The translations under genes were made by a program, and so were the position numbers. From Bryobacteraceae bacterium (GTDB lineage: Bacteria; Acidobacteriota; Terriglobia; Bryobacterales; Bryobacteraceae): a DNA stretch of 20,792 bases. The DNA is taken from assembly GCA_030039005.1 (NCBI GenBank), contig JASHQT010000008.1, positions 1 to 20,792 on the forward strand. Reading direction: 5' to 3'. Below are positions 14,135 through 20,792 of this stretch, one piece after another (positions within the stretch are counted from its first letter, which is position 1; the number at the start of each line of letters is the position of its first letter). The notes under the pieces were generated by a model that was not told where the DNA came from, did no database searches, and saw nothing but the letters and a program-made list of their open reading frames with translations.

Positions 14135-14674
14135 CTATGAGTTGCGGAGGCGGTAGAGGACGTGCCGGCGCAAGGGATGACCCGCCGGGAGCTCCGGATG
14201 GTCGAAGTCTTCAGCGGGATCGTGAACCATGGCCAGCTTCTCCATGACGCGGCGGGAGCGCACATTCGCGGGAACGGTGAACGAAACCAGCTCGCTCAGG
14301 CCCAACTCGCCGAAGGCGTGTTCCACCACGGCGCGGGCGCCTTCGGTCGCCAGTCCCCGGCCCCAGTATTCGGCCGCGAGCCGCCATGCGATTTCGACGC
14401 AGGGCCGGCGTTCAGAAGTGAAGTGCGCCTCAAATCGAGGGATCGCGAGGCCGATGTATCCGATGAAGGCGCGCTCGTCCAGCAATTCGGCGGCGTAGGG
14501 TCCGAAACCCTGCTGCCCGAAATGCGATTCGATACGGTCCGCCAGTTGATCGCTTTCATCCCGCGAGAGCGTACTGGGAAAAAACTCCATCACGCGAGGG
14601 TCGGCGTTCAATCGCGCGAAAGATTCCCGATCCTGGGGCTGCCAGCGGCGCAAAAGCAGGCGTGCGGTCGTCAA
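14135..14674 (-). CDS. GNAT-family N-acetyltransferase (RimJ/RimL-like)
   Basis: This 179-residue protein matches the RimJ/RimL-type acetyltransferase fold (Acetyltransf_3 style). It opens with the typical TARLLLRRWQPQD, has FIGYIGLAI in the central strands, then VEIAWRLAAEYWGRGLATEGARAV as the acetyl-CoA binding segment. It ends with FTVPANVRSRRVMEKLAM, where the ANxRSxRVMEKLG-like motif is a family hallmark. It would acetylate a small amine or a protein N-terminus using acetyl-CoA; the substrate cannot be deduced. The start is TTG at 14674, ten bases after the ftsH stop. No ATG or GTG gives a better N-terminus and the ribosome-binding site is weak (GAAAG), so translation may depend on coupling to ftsH. 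A short direct repeat TCAAGCT lies across the junction. Confidence 0.87.
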   Translation of the reverse strand: MTTARLLLRRWQPQDRESFARLNADPRVMEFFPSTLSRDESDQLADRIESHFGQQGFGPYAAELLDERAFIGYIGLAIPRFEAHFTSERRPCVEIAWRLAAEYWGRGLATEGARAVVEHAFGELGLSELVSFTVPANVRSRRVMEKLAMVHDPAEDFDHPELPAGHPLRRHVLYRLRNS

Positions 14675-14684
14675 GCTTTCAAGC

Positions 14685-16583
14685 TCACTTTGCGACTGGT
14701 TCAGACGTCACCGGCGCCGGCCGGTGCGCATCGGCGAGCAGCTTCTCCAGTTCCTCGCGCTCCAGCGTCTCTTTTTCCATCAGCACGCCGGCGATCATAT
14801 CGAGATCGCCGCGGCGCTCGGTGAGGATGCTCTTCACGCGCGCATACAGGCGGTCGCTCAAATCGCGCACGTCGGCGTCGATCTGCTCGGACGTGGTCTC
14901 GCTGTAATTCTTCTCCTCGCTGCCGAACGGTGTTCTGAGGAAGCGCGATTCATGCGGCACACCGTAGGTGAGGCTGCCCAGGCGCTTGCTCATGCCGTAG
15001 CGCGTCACCATCTGGCGCGCCATTTCCGAAGCGCGCGATAAATCATCGCTCGCGCCCGTGGATGTGACGCCGTTAAACACGATCTCCTCGGCCGCGCGTC
15101 CGCCGAGCAGCACCGAAATGCGGTCCTCCAGTTCCGGCTCGGTCATCAGATAGCGGTCTTTGGCGGGCAACTGGAGCGTGTGCCCCAGCGCGCCAATGGA
15201 GCGTGGGATGATGGAAACGCGCCGTACCGGATCGGCATGCGGGACCGAGAGCGCCACCAGCGTGTGGCCCAGCTCGTGATACGCCACGCGCTCTTTCTCT
15301 TCCTTGCTGATGAGCCGGCCCTTCTTTTCGAAGCCCAGCGTGACGCGATCCACGGCCTGCTCGAAATCCCGCATTTCGATCTGGTCGGCGTTGCGCCGTG
15401 CGGCGTTTAGCGCGGCTTCGTTGACGATGTTGGCCAGGTCCGCGCCCACCATGCCGGGTGTTTCGGCCGCGATGCCCTCCAGATTGACGTCCGCACCGAT
15501 TTTGAGCTTGCGCGAATGGACTTCCAGGATGGCCTGGCGTTCCTTCAAATCCGGCCGGTCCAGAATCACCTGGCGATCGAAGCGTCCGGGACGCAGCAGC
15601 GCAGGGTCGAGCACTTCGGGCGTATTGGTGGCGGCCATGATGAGCACGGCTTTTGACGTGTCGAAGCCGTCCATTTCCACCAGCAGTTGGTTCAACGTCT
15701 GCTCGCGCTCGTCGTTGCTCAGCATCAGCGCGCCGGCCGAGCGCGATTTGCCAATGGCGTCCAGTTCGTCGATGAAGATGATGCAGGGCGCCTTGGTCTT
15801 GGCCTGCTCAAACAGATCGCGCACGCGCGCCGCGCCCACGCCGACGAACATCTCCACGAATTCCGACCCGGAGATGGAGAAGAACGGCACGCCCGCCTCG
15901 CCCGCCACCGCGCGCGCGAGCAGTGTTTTGCCGGTCCCCGGCGGCCCCACCAGGAGCACGCCCTTGGGAATCCGGCCGCCCAGCCGCTGGTATTTTTCGG
16001 GCGCCTTCAGGAAATCGACGATCTCGCGCAGCTCGCCCTTAGCCTCCTCGACGCCCGCCACGTCGCTGAACTTGGTATCGAAAGTCTCGGATTCGTCGTG
16101 GATCTTGGCGCGGTTGCGTCCGAAGCTCAGCGGTCCGCCGCCCTTTTGCATGCGCCGCATCGCGACAAAGTAAATGACGAACAGGAGGAGCAGCGGGCCC
16201 CAGGAGATCAGGAAGCCGAACCAAAGATTGCCCGACGGGATGGTCCCGGAAAACTTCACGTGCTGCGCTTGAAGCGCCTGTACCAGCGTACCGGCGTCCA
16301 GGCCGGGGATCCGGTCGCAGGTCACCTGCGGGACTTTGTTGGCGGGCGGCTTCAGAGTCTTGAGGTAATCCGGTTTGTACGTGCCCGCCAGCTTGGTTTC
16401 CGTGATGCGGACGTCGTCCAGGTGTCCGGCATTCACTTCGTTCAGGAATTCGCTGTAGGAAACCACGTGCGGCTGCGGCGGAGTGAAAATGGAGTGCAGG
16501 AACCAGATGGTCAGGATCACCCAAGCCAGGTAGCCGAGGGTGAATTTCCACTGCTGCGGTTGCATCTTGGGCACGTTCGGCAT
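14685..16583 (-). CDS. ftsH: ATP-dependent zinc metalloprotease FtsH
   Basis: This 632-residue membrane protease has two N-terminal transmembrane helices (about 14-33 and 119-142) enclosing a periplasmic domain (about 34-118). The AAA+ module has Walker A GPPGTGKT (213-220), pore motif FVG (246-248), Walker B IIFIDELD (268-275) and the second region of homology with RPGRFDRQ (331-338). The peptidase site is HELGH (436-440), with the third zinc ligand expected in GASDDLSRA. FtsH hexamers extract and degrade membrane and some soluble proteins. Length and order are normal. Differences from the common form are HELGH instead of HEAGH, and a divergent loop [13 protein letters not shown] where most homologues have a glycine-rich stretch. 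The start is supported by GGGGG six to seven bases upstream. It follows the HyuA-like gene after 13 nt and precedes the GNAT gene by 10 nt, so it sits mid-operon. Confidence 0.96.
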   Translation of the reverse strand: MPNVPKMQPQQWKFTLGYLAWVILTIWFLHSIFTPPQPHVVSYSEFLNEVNAGHLDDVRITETKLAGTYKPDYLKTLKPPANKVPQVTCDRIPGLDAGTLVQALQAQHVKFSGTIPSGNLWFGFLISWGPLLLLFVIYFVAMRRMQKGGGPLSFGRNRAKIHDESETFDTKFSDVAGVEEAKGELREIVDFLKAPEKYQRLGGRIPKGVLLVGPPGTGKTLLARAVAGEAGVPFFSISGSEFVEMFVGVGAARVRDLFEQAKTKAPCIIFIDELDAIGKSRSAGALMLSNDEREQTLNQLLVEMDGFDTSKAVLIMAATNTPEVLDPALLRPGRFDRQVILDRPDLKERQAILEVHSRKLKIGADVNLEGIAAETPGMVGADLANIVNEAALNAARRNADQIEMRDFEQAVDRVTLGFEKKGRLISKEEKERVAYHELGHTLVALSVPHADPVRRVSIIPRSIGALGHTLQLPAKDRYLMTEPELEDRISVLLGGRAAEEIVFNGVTSTGASDDLSRASEMARQMVTRYGMSKRLGSLTYGVPHESRFLRTPFGSEEKNYSETTSEQIDADVRDLSDRLYARVKSILTERRGDLDMIAGVLMEKETLEREELEKLLADAHRPAPVTSEPVAK

Positions 16584-16596
16584 GCGTTACCCCCAA

Positions 16597-18516
16597 TCAA
16601 TGAGACGCCGCCACTAATTTTAAGCTACCCACGGAATCGATGGAGAATTTCCAGCCGGGCGGAATGAGGGTGGTGGAACCGTAATCCAGCACCAGCGCGG
16701 GCCCCCGGTGTTCGGCGGCGGAAAGACTGGGTCGCGGATAAACGGGCGTGTCCCGCCAGGCGCCTGAGGAATGAAGGCGGCGGATGGTGGCGTTCTCCAC
16801 GCTGCCTGAACGGCGGCGTCGCGATCTTAGCTTTGGTTTTTGCACTTCTCTGCGTGCTCGAACGCGGAGGGTGACGATTTCGATGGCCCGTTCGGGATTC
16901 GAATAGCCGTAGACGCGCTGATGTTCGCGATGGAACGGCGCTGCGGGATGGGCCGCATCCCACGGCACGGTCAGCTCGTAACTCTGGCCGGTGTAGCGGA
17001 TGTCGGCCGAACGGATCAGTTGGGCGCCCGGGAGGTTCCGGCGCGCGGCGCGCTCCAGCTTTTCGAACACGCGCTCGAAGTCGGAGCGGCCCAACGCGCC
17101 CGCCGCGTAGTCGCGAGTGCGGTCAGCGAGCAGCATCCCCAACGCCGAAAGCGCGCCCGCATATTCGGGAACCAGGACGGTTCGAATGCCCAGCTCTTGC
17201 GCGATCTCGCAGGCGTGCAGCCCTCCGCATCCGCCGAAGGCCACCAGCGCGAAGTCGCGCGGATCGTGGCCCCGCTCTACGGAAACTAAACGAATGGCTC
17301 TTTCCATGTTGGCGTTGGCGACGCGCACGATGCCTTGCGCCGCCGCGACGCGGCTGATTGCGAGCTGTTTGGCGATGGAATCGACGGCTTGGGCCGCGCG
17401 CGCGATATCCAGATGCATCGCGCCGCCGATGAGCTGATCCGCCGCGATGCGCCCCAGCACCACGTGCGCATCCGTCACCGTGGGCACTTCGCCCTTGCCA
17501 TAGCAGGCTGGGCCGGGATCGGCGCCCGCGCTCTGGGGTCCCACACGCAGCAATCCGCCTTCATCCACGCGCGCGATCGATCCGCCGCCCGCGCCCACCG
17601 TGTGGATGTCAAGCATTGGCACGCGCACCGGCAGGCCGTCGATCGACGCCTCCATGGTCTCGCGCGGCGCACCGTCGCACAGGCTGACGTCGGTGGACGT
17701 GCCGCCCATGTCGAAGCCCAGTATACGCATGAAGCCGGAAAGCCGCGCCGTTTCGAGCGCTCCCACCACGCCACCCGCGGGCCCCGAGAGCACGGTCCGC
17801 ACGGTGTGCCGCCGCGCTTCGTGAGTCGACATGAACCCGCCGTTCGATTGCATGATCGCGATGCGATGGCGCCCGCGCTCCAATTCGCCCAGGTACCGAT
17901 CCATCAGCGGGCCGACGTAGGCGTTGATCAGGGTGGTGGACGTGCGCTCGTACTCACGGAATTCGGGGCAGATGTCGTGGGAGGCGCAAAGGTAGCCAAG
18001 GCCTTCGAGCGCCCGCATCGTGAGCTTTTCGTTGGCCGGATTGCGATAGGCGTGCAGAAAACAGATGGCGATGGATCGCACTCCGGCCCGCCGCAAACGC
18101 GCTTTCAGGCGCGCCAGCTCGGCGGCCGACGGCACCTGCGCAATGGTGCCGTCAAAAAACCCGCGTTCGCGGACGCCGAAGGACATCGCGCGGGGGATGA
18201 TCGGCGCACGCGGCACCGGCGTCAGGTTGTAGAGCTCGGCGCGATTCTGCCGTCCGATGTGAATCACGTCTTCGAAGCCGGCTGTGGTCACTAACGCCGT
18301 CCGCACGCCCTTGCGTTCGAGTAGCGCGTTGGTGGCGACCGTGGATCCGTGAACCACCTCTGCGCGCACGCCCGCCGCCGCGCGCTCGAGCCCCTCCAGG
18401 ATCACGCTCGCCGGCGACCGGGGGTTGGAACGCAGCTTGAACGTTTCGATCGCACCGTTGTCGCGGATGACAATGAAGTCCGTGAACGTTCCACCCGCGT
18501 CAATTCCGATGCGCAT
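16597..18516 (-). CDS. Hydantoinase/oxoprolinase family protein, HyuA-like (A subunit)
   Basis: This 639-residue protein belongs to the N-methylhydantoinase A / acetophenone carboxylase / acetone carboxylase superfamily. The N-terminus MRIGIDAGGTFTDF is the first phosphate loop, followed by VVHGSTVATNALLERKG. The second nucleotide loop is FDMGGTSTDVS (about 267-277), with HTVGAGGGSIARVD after it and AFGGCGGLHACEIA near 440. The A subunit is the ASKHA-fold ATPase part and normally works with a B subunit (HyuB) to open cyclic amides or carboxylate ketones. No B-subunit gene is in this window on either side, which is unusual. The C-terminal 100 residues are arginine-rich and less conserved. The ATG at 18516 gives the exact family start, with little ribosome-binding sequence upstream. 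FtsH follows after 13 nt. Substrate unknown. Confidence 0.9.
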   Translation of the reverse strand: MRIGIDAGGTFTDFIVIRDNGAIETFKLRSNPRSPASVILEGLERAAAGVRAEVVHGSTVATNALLERKGVRTALVTTAGFEDVIHIGRQNRAELYNLTPVPRAPIIPRAMSFGVRERGFFDGTIAQVPSAAELARLKARLRRAGVRSIAICFLHAYRNPANEKLTMRALEGLGYLCASHDICPEFREYERTSTTLINAYVGPLMDRYLGELERGRHRIAIMQSNGGFMSTHEARRHTVRTVLSGPAGGVVGALETARLSGFMRILGFDMGGTSTDVSLCDGAPRETMEASIDGLPVRVPMLDIHTVGAGGGSIARVDEGGLLRVGPQSAGADPGPACYGKGEVPTVTDAHVVLGRIAADQLIGGAMHLDIARAAQAVDSIAKQLAISRVAAAQGIVRVANANMERAIRLVSVERGHDPRDFALVAFGGCGGLHACEIAQELGIRTVLVPEYAGALSALGMLLADRTRDYAAGALGRSDFERVFEKLERAARRNLPGAQLIRSADIRYTGQSYELTVPWDAAHPAAPFHREHQRVYGYSNPERAIEIVTLRVRARREVQKPKLRSRRRRSGSVENATIRRLHSSGAWRDTPVYPRPSLSAAEHRGPALVLDYGSTTLIPPGWKFSIDSVGSLKLVAASH

Positions 18517-18542
18517 CGTTTTTCGGTCATGATAGCAGTAGG
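18517..18542. promoter_or_regulatory. 26-base divergent intergenic region
   Basis: Only 26 bases separate the starts of the HyuA-like gene (minus) and the ABC ATPase gene (plus). They contain the palindrome TCATGA (18527-18532). The minus strand reads TATCAT (18534-18529), one base off a -10 hexamer and 12 bases before the HyuA-like start. On the plus strand CATGAT sits nine bases before the GTG start. Any -35 elements or operators would have to lie inside coding sequence. Confidence 0.35.
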
Positions 18543-19268
18543 GTGATCGAACTTACGAACGTCAGTAAGATTTTCGAGGGCAAGCGCATCGTCACCGCGC
18601 TCGAAAATGTGGATCTGGCGATCGGGGGCGGCGAAATGGTCTCCATCGTGGGGCCTTCGGGCTCCGGAAAATCGACACTGCTGAATCTGATCGGCGGCCT
18701 GGACACCGCGAGTTCGGGCGAGATCGAAATCGACGGCCGCCGGCTGAGCGGTCTTTCGGACGACGAGCTGACGCGTCTGCGCCGCGACAAGATCGGATTC
18801 ATTTTCCAGTTCTTCAATCTGCTGCCCACGCTCACGTGCCTGGAAAACGTCGCTATCCCGCTGCACCTGCGCGGCTGGCCGAAAAAGAGGATCGAGGAGC
18901 GCGCCAACGAACTGCTGGGTCTGGTGGGCCTGGGCGCGCGCAAAGAACATTTGCCGGATGAGTTGTCCGGTGGCGAGCGCCAGCGCTGCGCCATCGCAAG
19001 AGCGCTGTCCGTTTATCCGCCGGTTCTGCTCGCCGACGAGCCCACGGGCAACCTGGATACCCACACCGGAGCGGAAATCCTGGCGCTGATTCGCGACCTG
19101 CACACGCGCCTGGGGTCCACCATCCTGATCGTCACGCACGACCTCCACGTGGCCGAAAGCTGCGCGCGCCTGGTGGCCCTGCGCGACGGCCGCATCGAGG
19201 AGGATCGCGCGGGCGCGCGGCACATGGCTTTGCACGGTTCGCGTCATGATTCTGCTCAAGCTCATTAG
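18543..19268 (+). CDS. ABC transporter ATP-binding protein (LolD/MacB type)
   Basis: This 241-residue ATPase has Walker A GPSGSGKST, the Q-loop in FIFQFFNLLPTLT, signature LSGGERQRCAIARAL, Walker B PVLLADEPTGNLD with catalytic Glu, and the H-loop in IVTHD. The FQFFNLLPTLT and DEPTGNLD blocks are those of the LolD/MacB/FtsE subfamily, which powers extrusion or mechanotransmission with FtsX-like permeases and does not act as an importer. The start is GTG at 18543, just where family members begin (MIELTNVSK). The ribosome-binding sequence is weak (TAGG). The C-terminal 20 residues after DGRIEED are poorly conserved and overlap the start of the permease gene by 23 nt, which indicates translational coupling and a shared complex at the inner membrane. 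Confidence 0.94.
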   Translation: MIELTNVSKIFEGKRIVTALENVDLAIGGGEMVSIVGPSGSGKSTLLNLIGGLDTASSGEIEIDGRRLSGLSDDELTRLRRDKIGFIFQFFNLLPTLTCLENVAIPLHLRGWPKKRIEERANELLGLVGLGARKEHLPDELSGGERQRCAIARALSVYPPVLLADEPTGNLDTHTGAEILALIRDLHTRLGSTILIVTHDLHVAESCARLVALRDGRIEEDRAGARHMALHGSRHDSAQAH

Positions 19269-20792
19269 CTGGCCTTACGTTCGCAAGCACCTTCCGCGCT
19301 GGCTGTTGACGATCGCCGGAATCGTGCTGGGCGTCGCCGTGTTCGTGGGCATCCATACCGCGAATCAGTCGGTAGTGTACGCGTTTCATCAGACCGTAGA
19401 TCGCATCGCGGGCGCAACGCAATTGCAGATTTCGGCCGGCGAAACGGGCTTCGACGAAAATGTTTTAGACCGCGTGCAGGCCGTGCCCGAAGTGCGCGTT
19501 GCCGTGCCGGTGATCGAAGCCGTGGTGGGCACGGGCGTGGAAGGGCAGGGCAATCTGCTGATCCTCGGCGTAGACATGACCGGCGACCGCAGCCTGCGCG
19601 ATTACAGCATGGAATCGAGCGACTCTGGATCGGTAGATGAGGACATCGACGATCCACTGGTATTCCTTGCTCAGCCCGATTCGCTGATGGTTACCGATAC
19701 ATACGCCCGCGAAAATCATCTCACTACCGGCGCCAAGGTTCCGATGAACACCATGGAGGGCCGCAAGTTTTTCACGGTGCGCGGCATCATGAAATCGAGC
19801 GGCCTGACCAGCGCGTTCGGCGGGAATCTGGCGGTGATGGATGTGTATGCTGCGCAGAAAGTGTTTGGGCGCGGGCGAAGATTCGATCGCATCGATCTCG
19901 CGGTAAAAGACGGTGCGAGCGTCGCGGCAGTAAAGGCGAAGCTCGAAACATTGTTGGGCCCGGGGTTTCAGGTGCAGGTACCATCCGCGCGCGCACAGGA
20001 GTTTGATTCCATCTCGCGCGTCTACACTACAACGGCTAGCGTGAGCAGCGTCTTCGCACTCTTCATCGGAATGTTCATCATCTATAACACGTTCCAGATC
20101 GCGGTCACGCAGCGGCGCGCCGAGATCGGGATTCTGCGCGCGTTGGGCGCTACTCGACGCCAGATTCGAACGCTGTTTCTCGGTGAGAGCGTGGTGGCGG
20201 GGTTGTTCGGTTCGGTGCTTGGCCTCGCGGCTGGGATCGTGATCGCGCGCGGCATGACTGGCTACATCGGCTCGCTGCTGGGGGAGTTATTTGGCGTGGC
20301 GGAGAAGGCCGATGAGGTCTCCACCGATCCGGTAATCATGACGCTGGCGATCGTCCTGGGAGTGATCGCAAGCGTTGTGGCTGCAGCGCTCCCGGCGCGT
20401 AGCGCGGCGCGCGTTGATCCCGTGCAGGCGTTGCAGAAAGGGAAATATCAGCAATTGAGCGCGGGCGAGAGCCGTGCGCGCAGGATGGCTGCGCTGGTAG
20501 TGGCGATCGCGGCCGCGGCCTGTCTGTTGATTTCGCGCGATCGCATCTTCTTCTACGTCGGGGACGGTTTGGCTGTACTCGCAGCCTTGTTGCTCACGCC
20601 CAGCCTCGCGCTGTGGCTGGCGCGCGCGCTTCGTCCCTTGCTTCGATGGTTGCGGCCTGTGGAAGGCACGCTTGCGGCCGACAGCTTATTGCAAGCGCCG
20701 CGGCGCACTTCGGGAGCCGTGGCGGCGCTGATGTTGTCGCTCGCGCTGGTGGTCTCGCTCGGCGGAATGACCCGCGCCAGTTACGATTCCAT
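19246..20792 (+). CDS. FtsX/MacB-like ABC transporter permease (3' end outside window)
   Basis: The frame is open for 515 codons from the ATG at 19246 to the window edge, with no stop. A first transmembrane helix (about 18-36, LLTIAGIVLGVAVFVGIHTA) is followed by a periplasmic MacB-like domain (about 40-260). A first FtsX core domain (about 265-390) includes the coupling-helix segment RRAEIGILRALGATRRQI and ends with ALPARSAARVDPVQAL. A second hydrophobic section begins near 410 (MAALVVAIAAAACLL) and is still running at the edge, as in permeases of about 800-850 residues with two FtsX domains. It overlaps the ATPase gene by 23 nt and should form the transporter with it. Cargo is not evident: lipoprotein, lipid, peptide or drug are all known for the family. 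An acidic stretch SDSGSVDEDIDD near 125-136 is unusual. Confidence 0.9.
   Translation, partial: MILLKLISWPYVRKHLPRWLLTIAGIVLGVAVFVGIHTANQSVVYAFHQTVDRIAGATQLQISAGETGFDENVLDRVQAVPEVRVAVPVIEAVVGTGVEGQGNLLILGVDMTGDRSLRDYSMESSDSGSVDEDIDDPLVFLAQPDSLMVTDTYARENHLTTGAKVPMNTMEGRKFFTVRGIMKSSGLTSAFGGNLAVMDVYAAQKVFGRGRRFDRIDLAVKDGASVAAVKAKLETLLGPGFQVQVPSARAQEFDSISRVYTTTASVSSVFALFIGMFIIYNTFQIAVTQRRAEIGILRALGATRRQIRTLFLGESVVAGLFGSVLGLAAGIVIARGMTGYIGSLLGELFGVAEKADEVSTDPVIMTLAIVLGVIASVVAAALPARSAARVDPVQALQKGKYQQLSAGESRARRMAALVVAIAAAACLLISRDRIFFYVGDGLAVLAALLLTPSLALWLARALRPLLRWLRPVEGTLAADSLLQAPRRTSGAVAALMLSLALVVSLGGMTRASYDS

Noticed and set aside
15304..16667. Plus-strand open frames opposite ftsH (15304-16173 and 15687-16667)
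   Set aside because: Antisense shadows of the FtsH coding frame, with no domain signature and serine/arginine-rich composition.
17335..18294. Plus-strand open frame opposite the HyuA-like gene
   Set aside because: His- and Arg-rich antisense shadow; the opposite strand has a complete, motif-bearing family member.

Overview
The window looks like chromosomal DNA from a GC-rich Gram-negative bacterium. The best guess is an Acidobacteriota member of the Solibacter/Bryobacter type. The reasons are a large outer-membrane receptor with an N-terminal carboxypeptidase-regulatory-like domain (a family expanded in that phylum), multi-PAS sensor kinases, a Gram-negative cell plan, and dense GC-rich coding. 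This placement is an inference from gene style; no rRNA or marker gene fixes it.

Layout. (1) 1-3525, plus strand: the 3' end of one outer-membrane receptor gene, then a complete tandem paralogue. (2) 3522-5216, minus strand: a CAU-anticodon tRNA, an exported dual-specificity-type phosphatase and an exported metallo-beta-lactamase-fold hydrolase. (3) 5358-9918, plus strand: a signalling block made of an HPt protein, a soluble REC-PAS-GAF-PAS histidine kinase, a DivK-like single-domain regulator and a REC-CpaE/ParA-like ATPase. (4) 9915-14065, minus strand: a second two-component pair, an Rcp1-like regulator coupled to a membrane kinase with DUF4118, CHASE3 and five PAS domains. (5) 14135-18516, minus strand: a tight run of a HyuA-like ATPase, FtsH and a GNAT acetyltransferase. 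(6) 18543 to the end, plus strand: an ABC ATPase overlapping a long FtsX/MacB-type permease cut by the window edge.

How the genes fit together. Region 3 holds kinase, receiver, HPt and receiver-output parts, enough for a His-Asp-His-Asp relay whose visible output is a ParA-type ATPase and not a DNA-binding protein. Region 4 faces it and ends on the same four bases. Regions 3 and 4 together encode four receiver domains, two kinases and one HPt, with no transcription-factor output domain. In region 2, the bases just 3' of the tRNA are an exact 8-base complement of the phosphatase ribosome-binding site, which suggests coupling between tRNA processing and translation.

The window is very compact. 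The largest gap without a gene is 5217-5357 (141 nt), so no stretch over 300 nt lacks a gene. I saw no rRNA, transposase, insertion sequence, CRISPR array, attachment site or replication origin. No single gene is of an unknown family; the novelty, if any, lies in arrangements and small regulatory structures.
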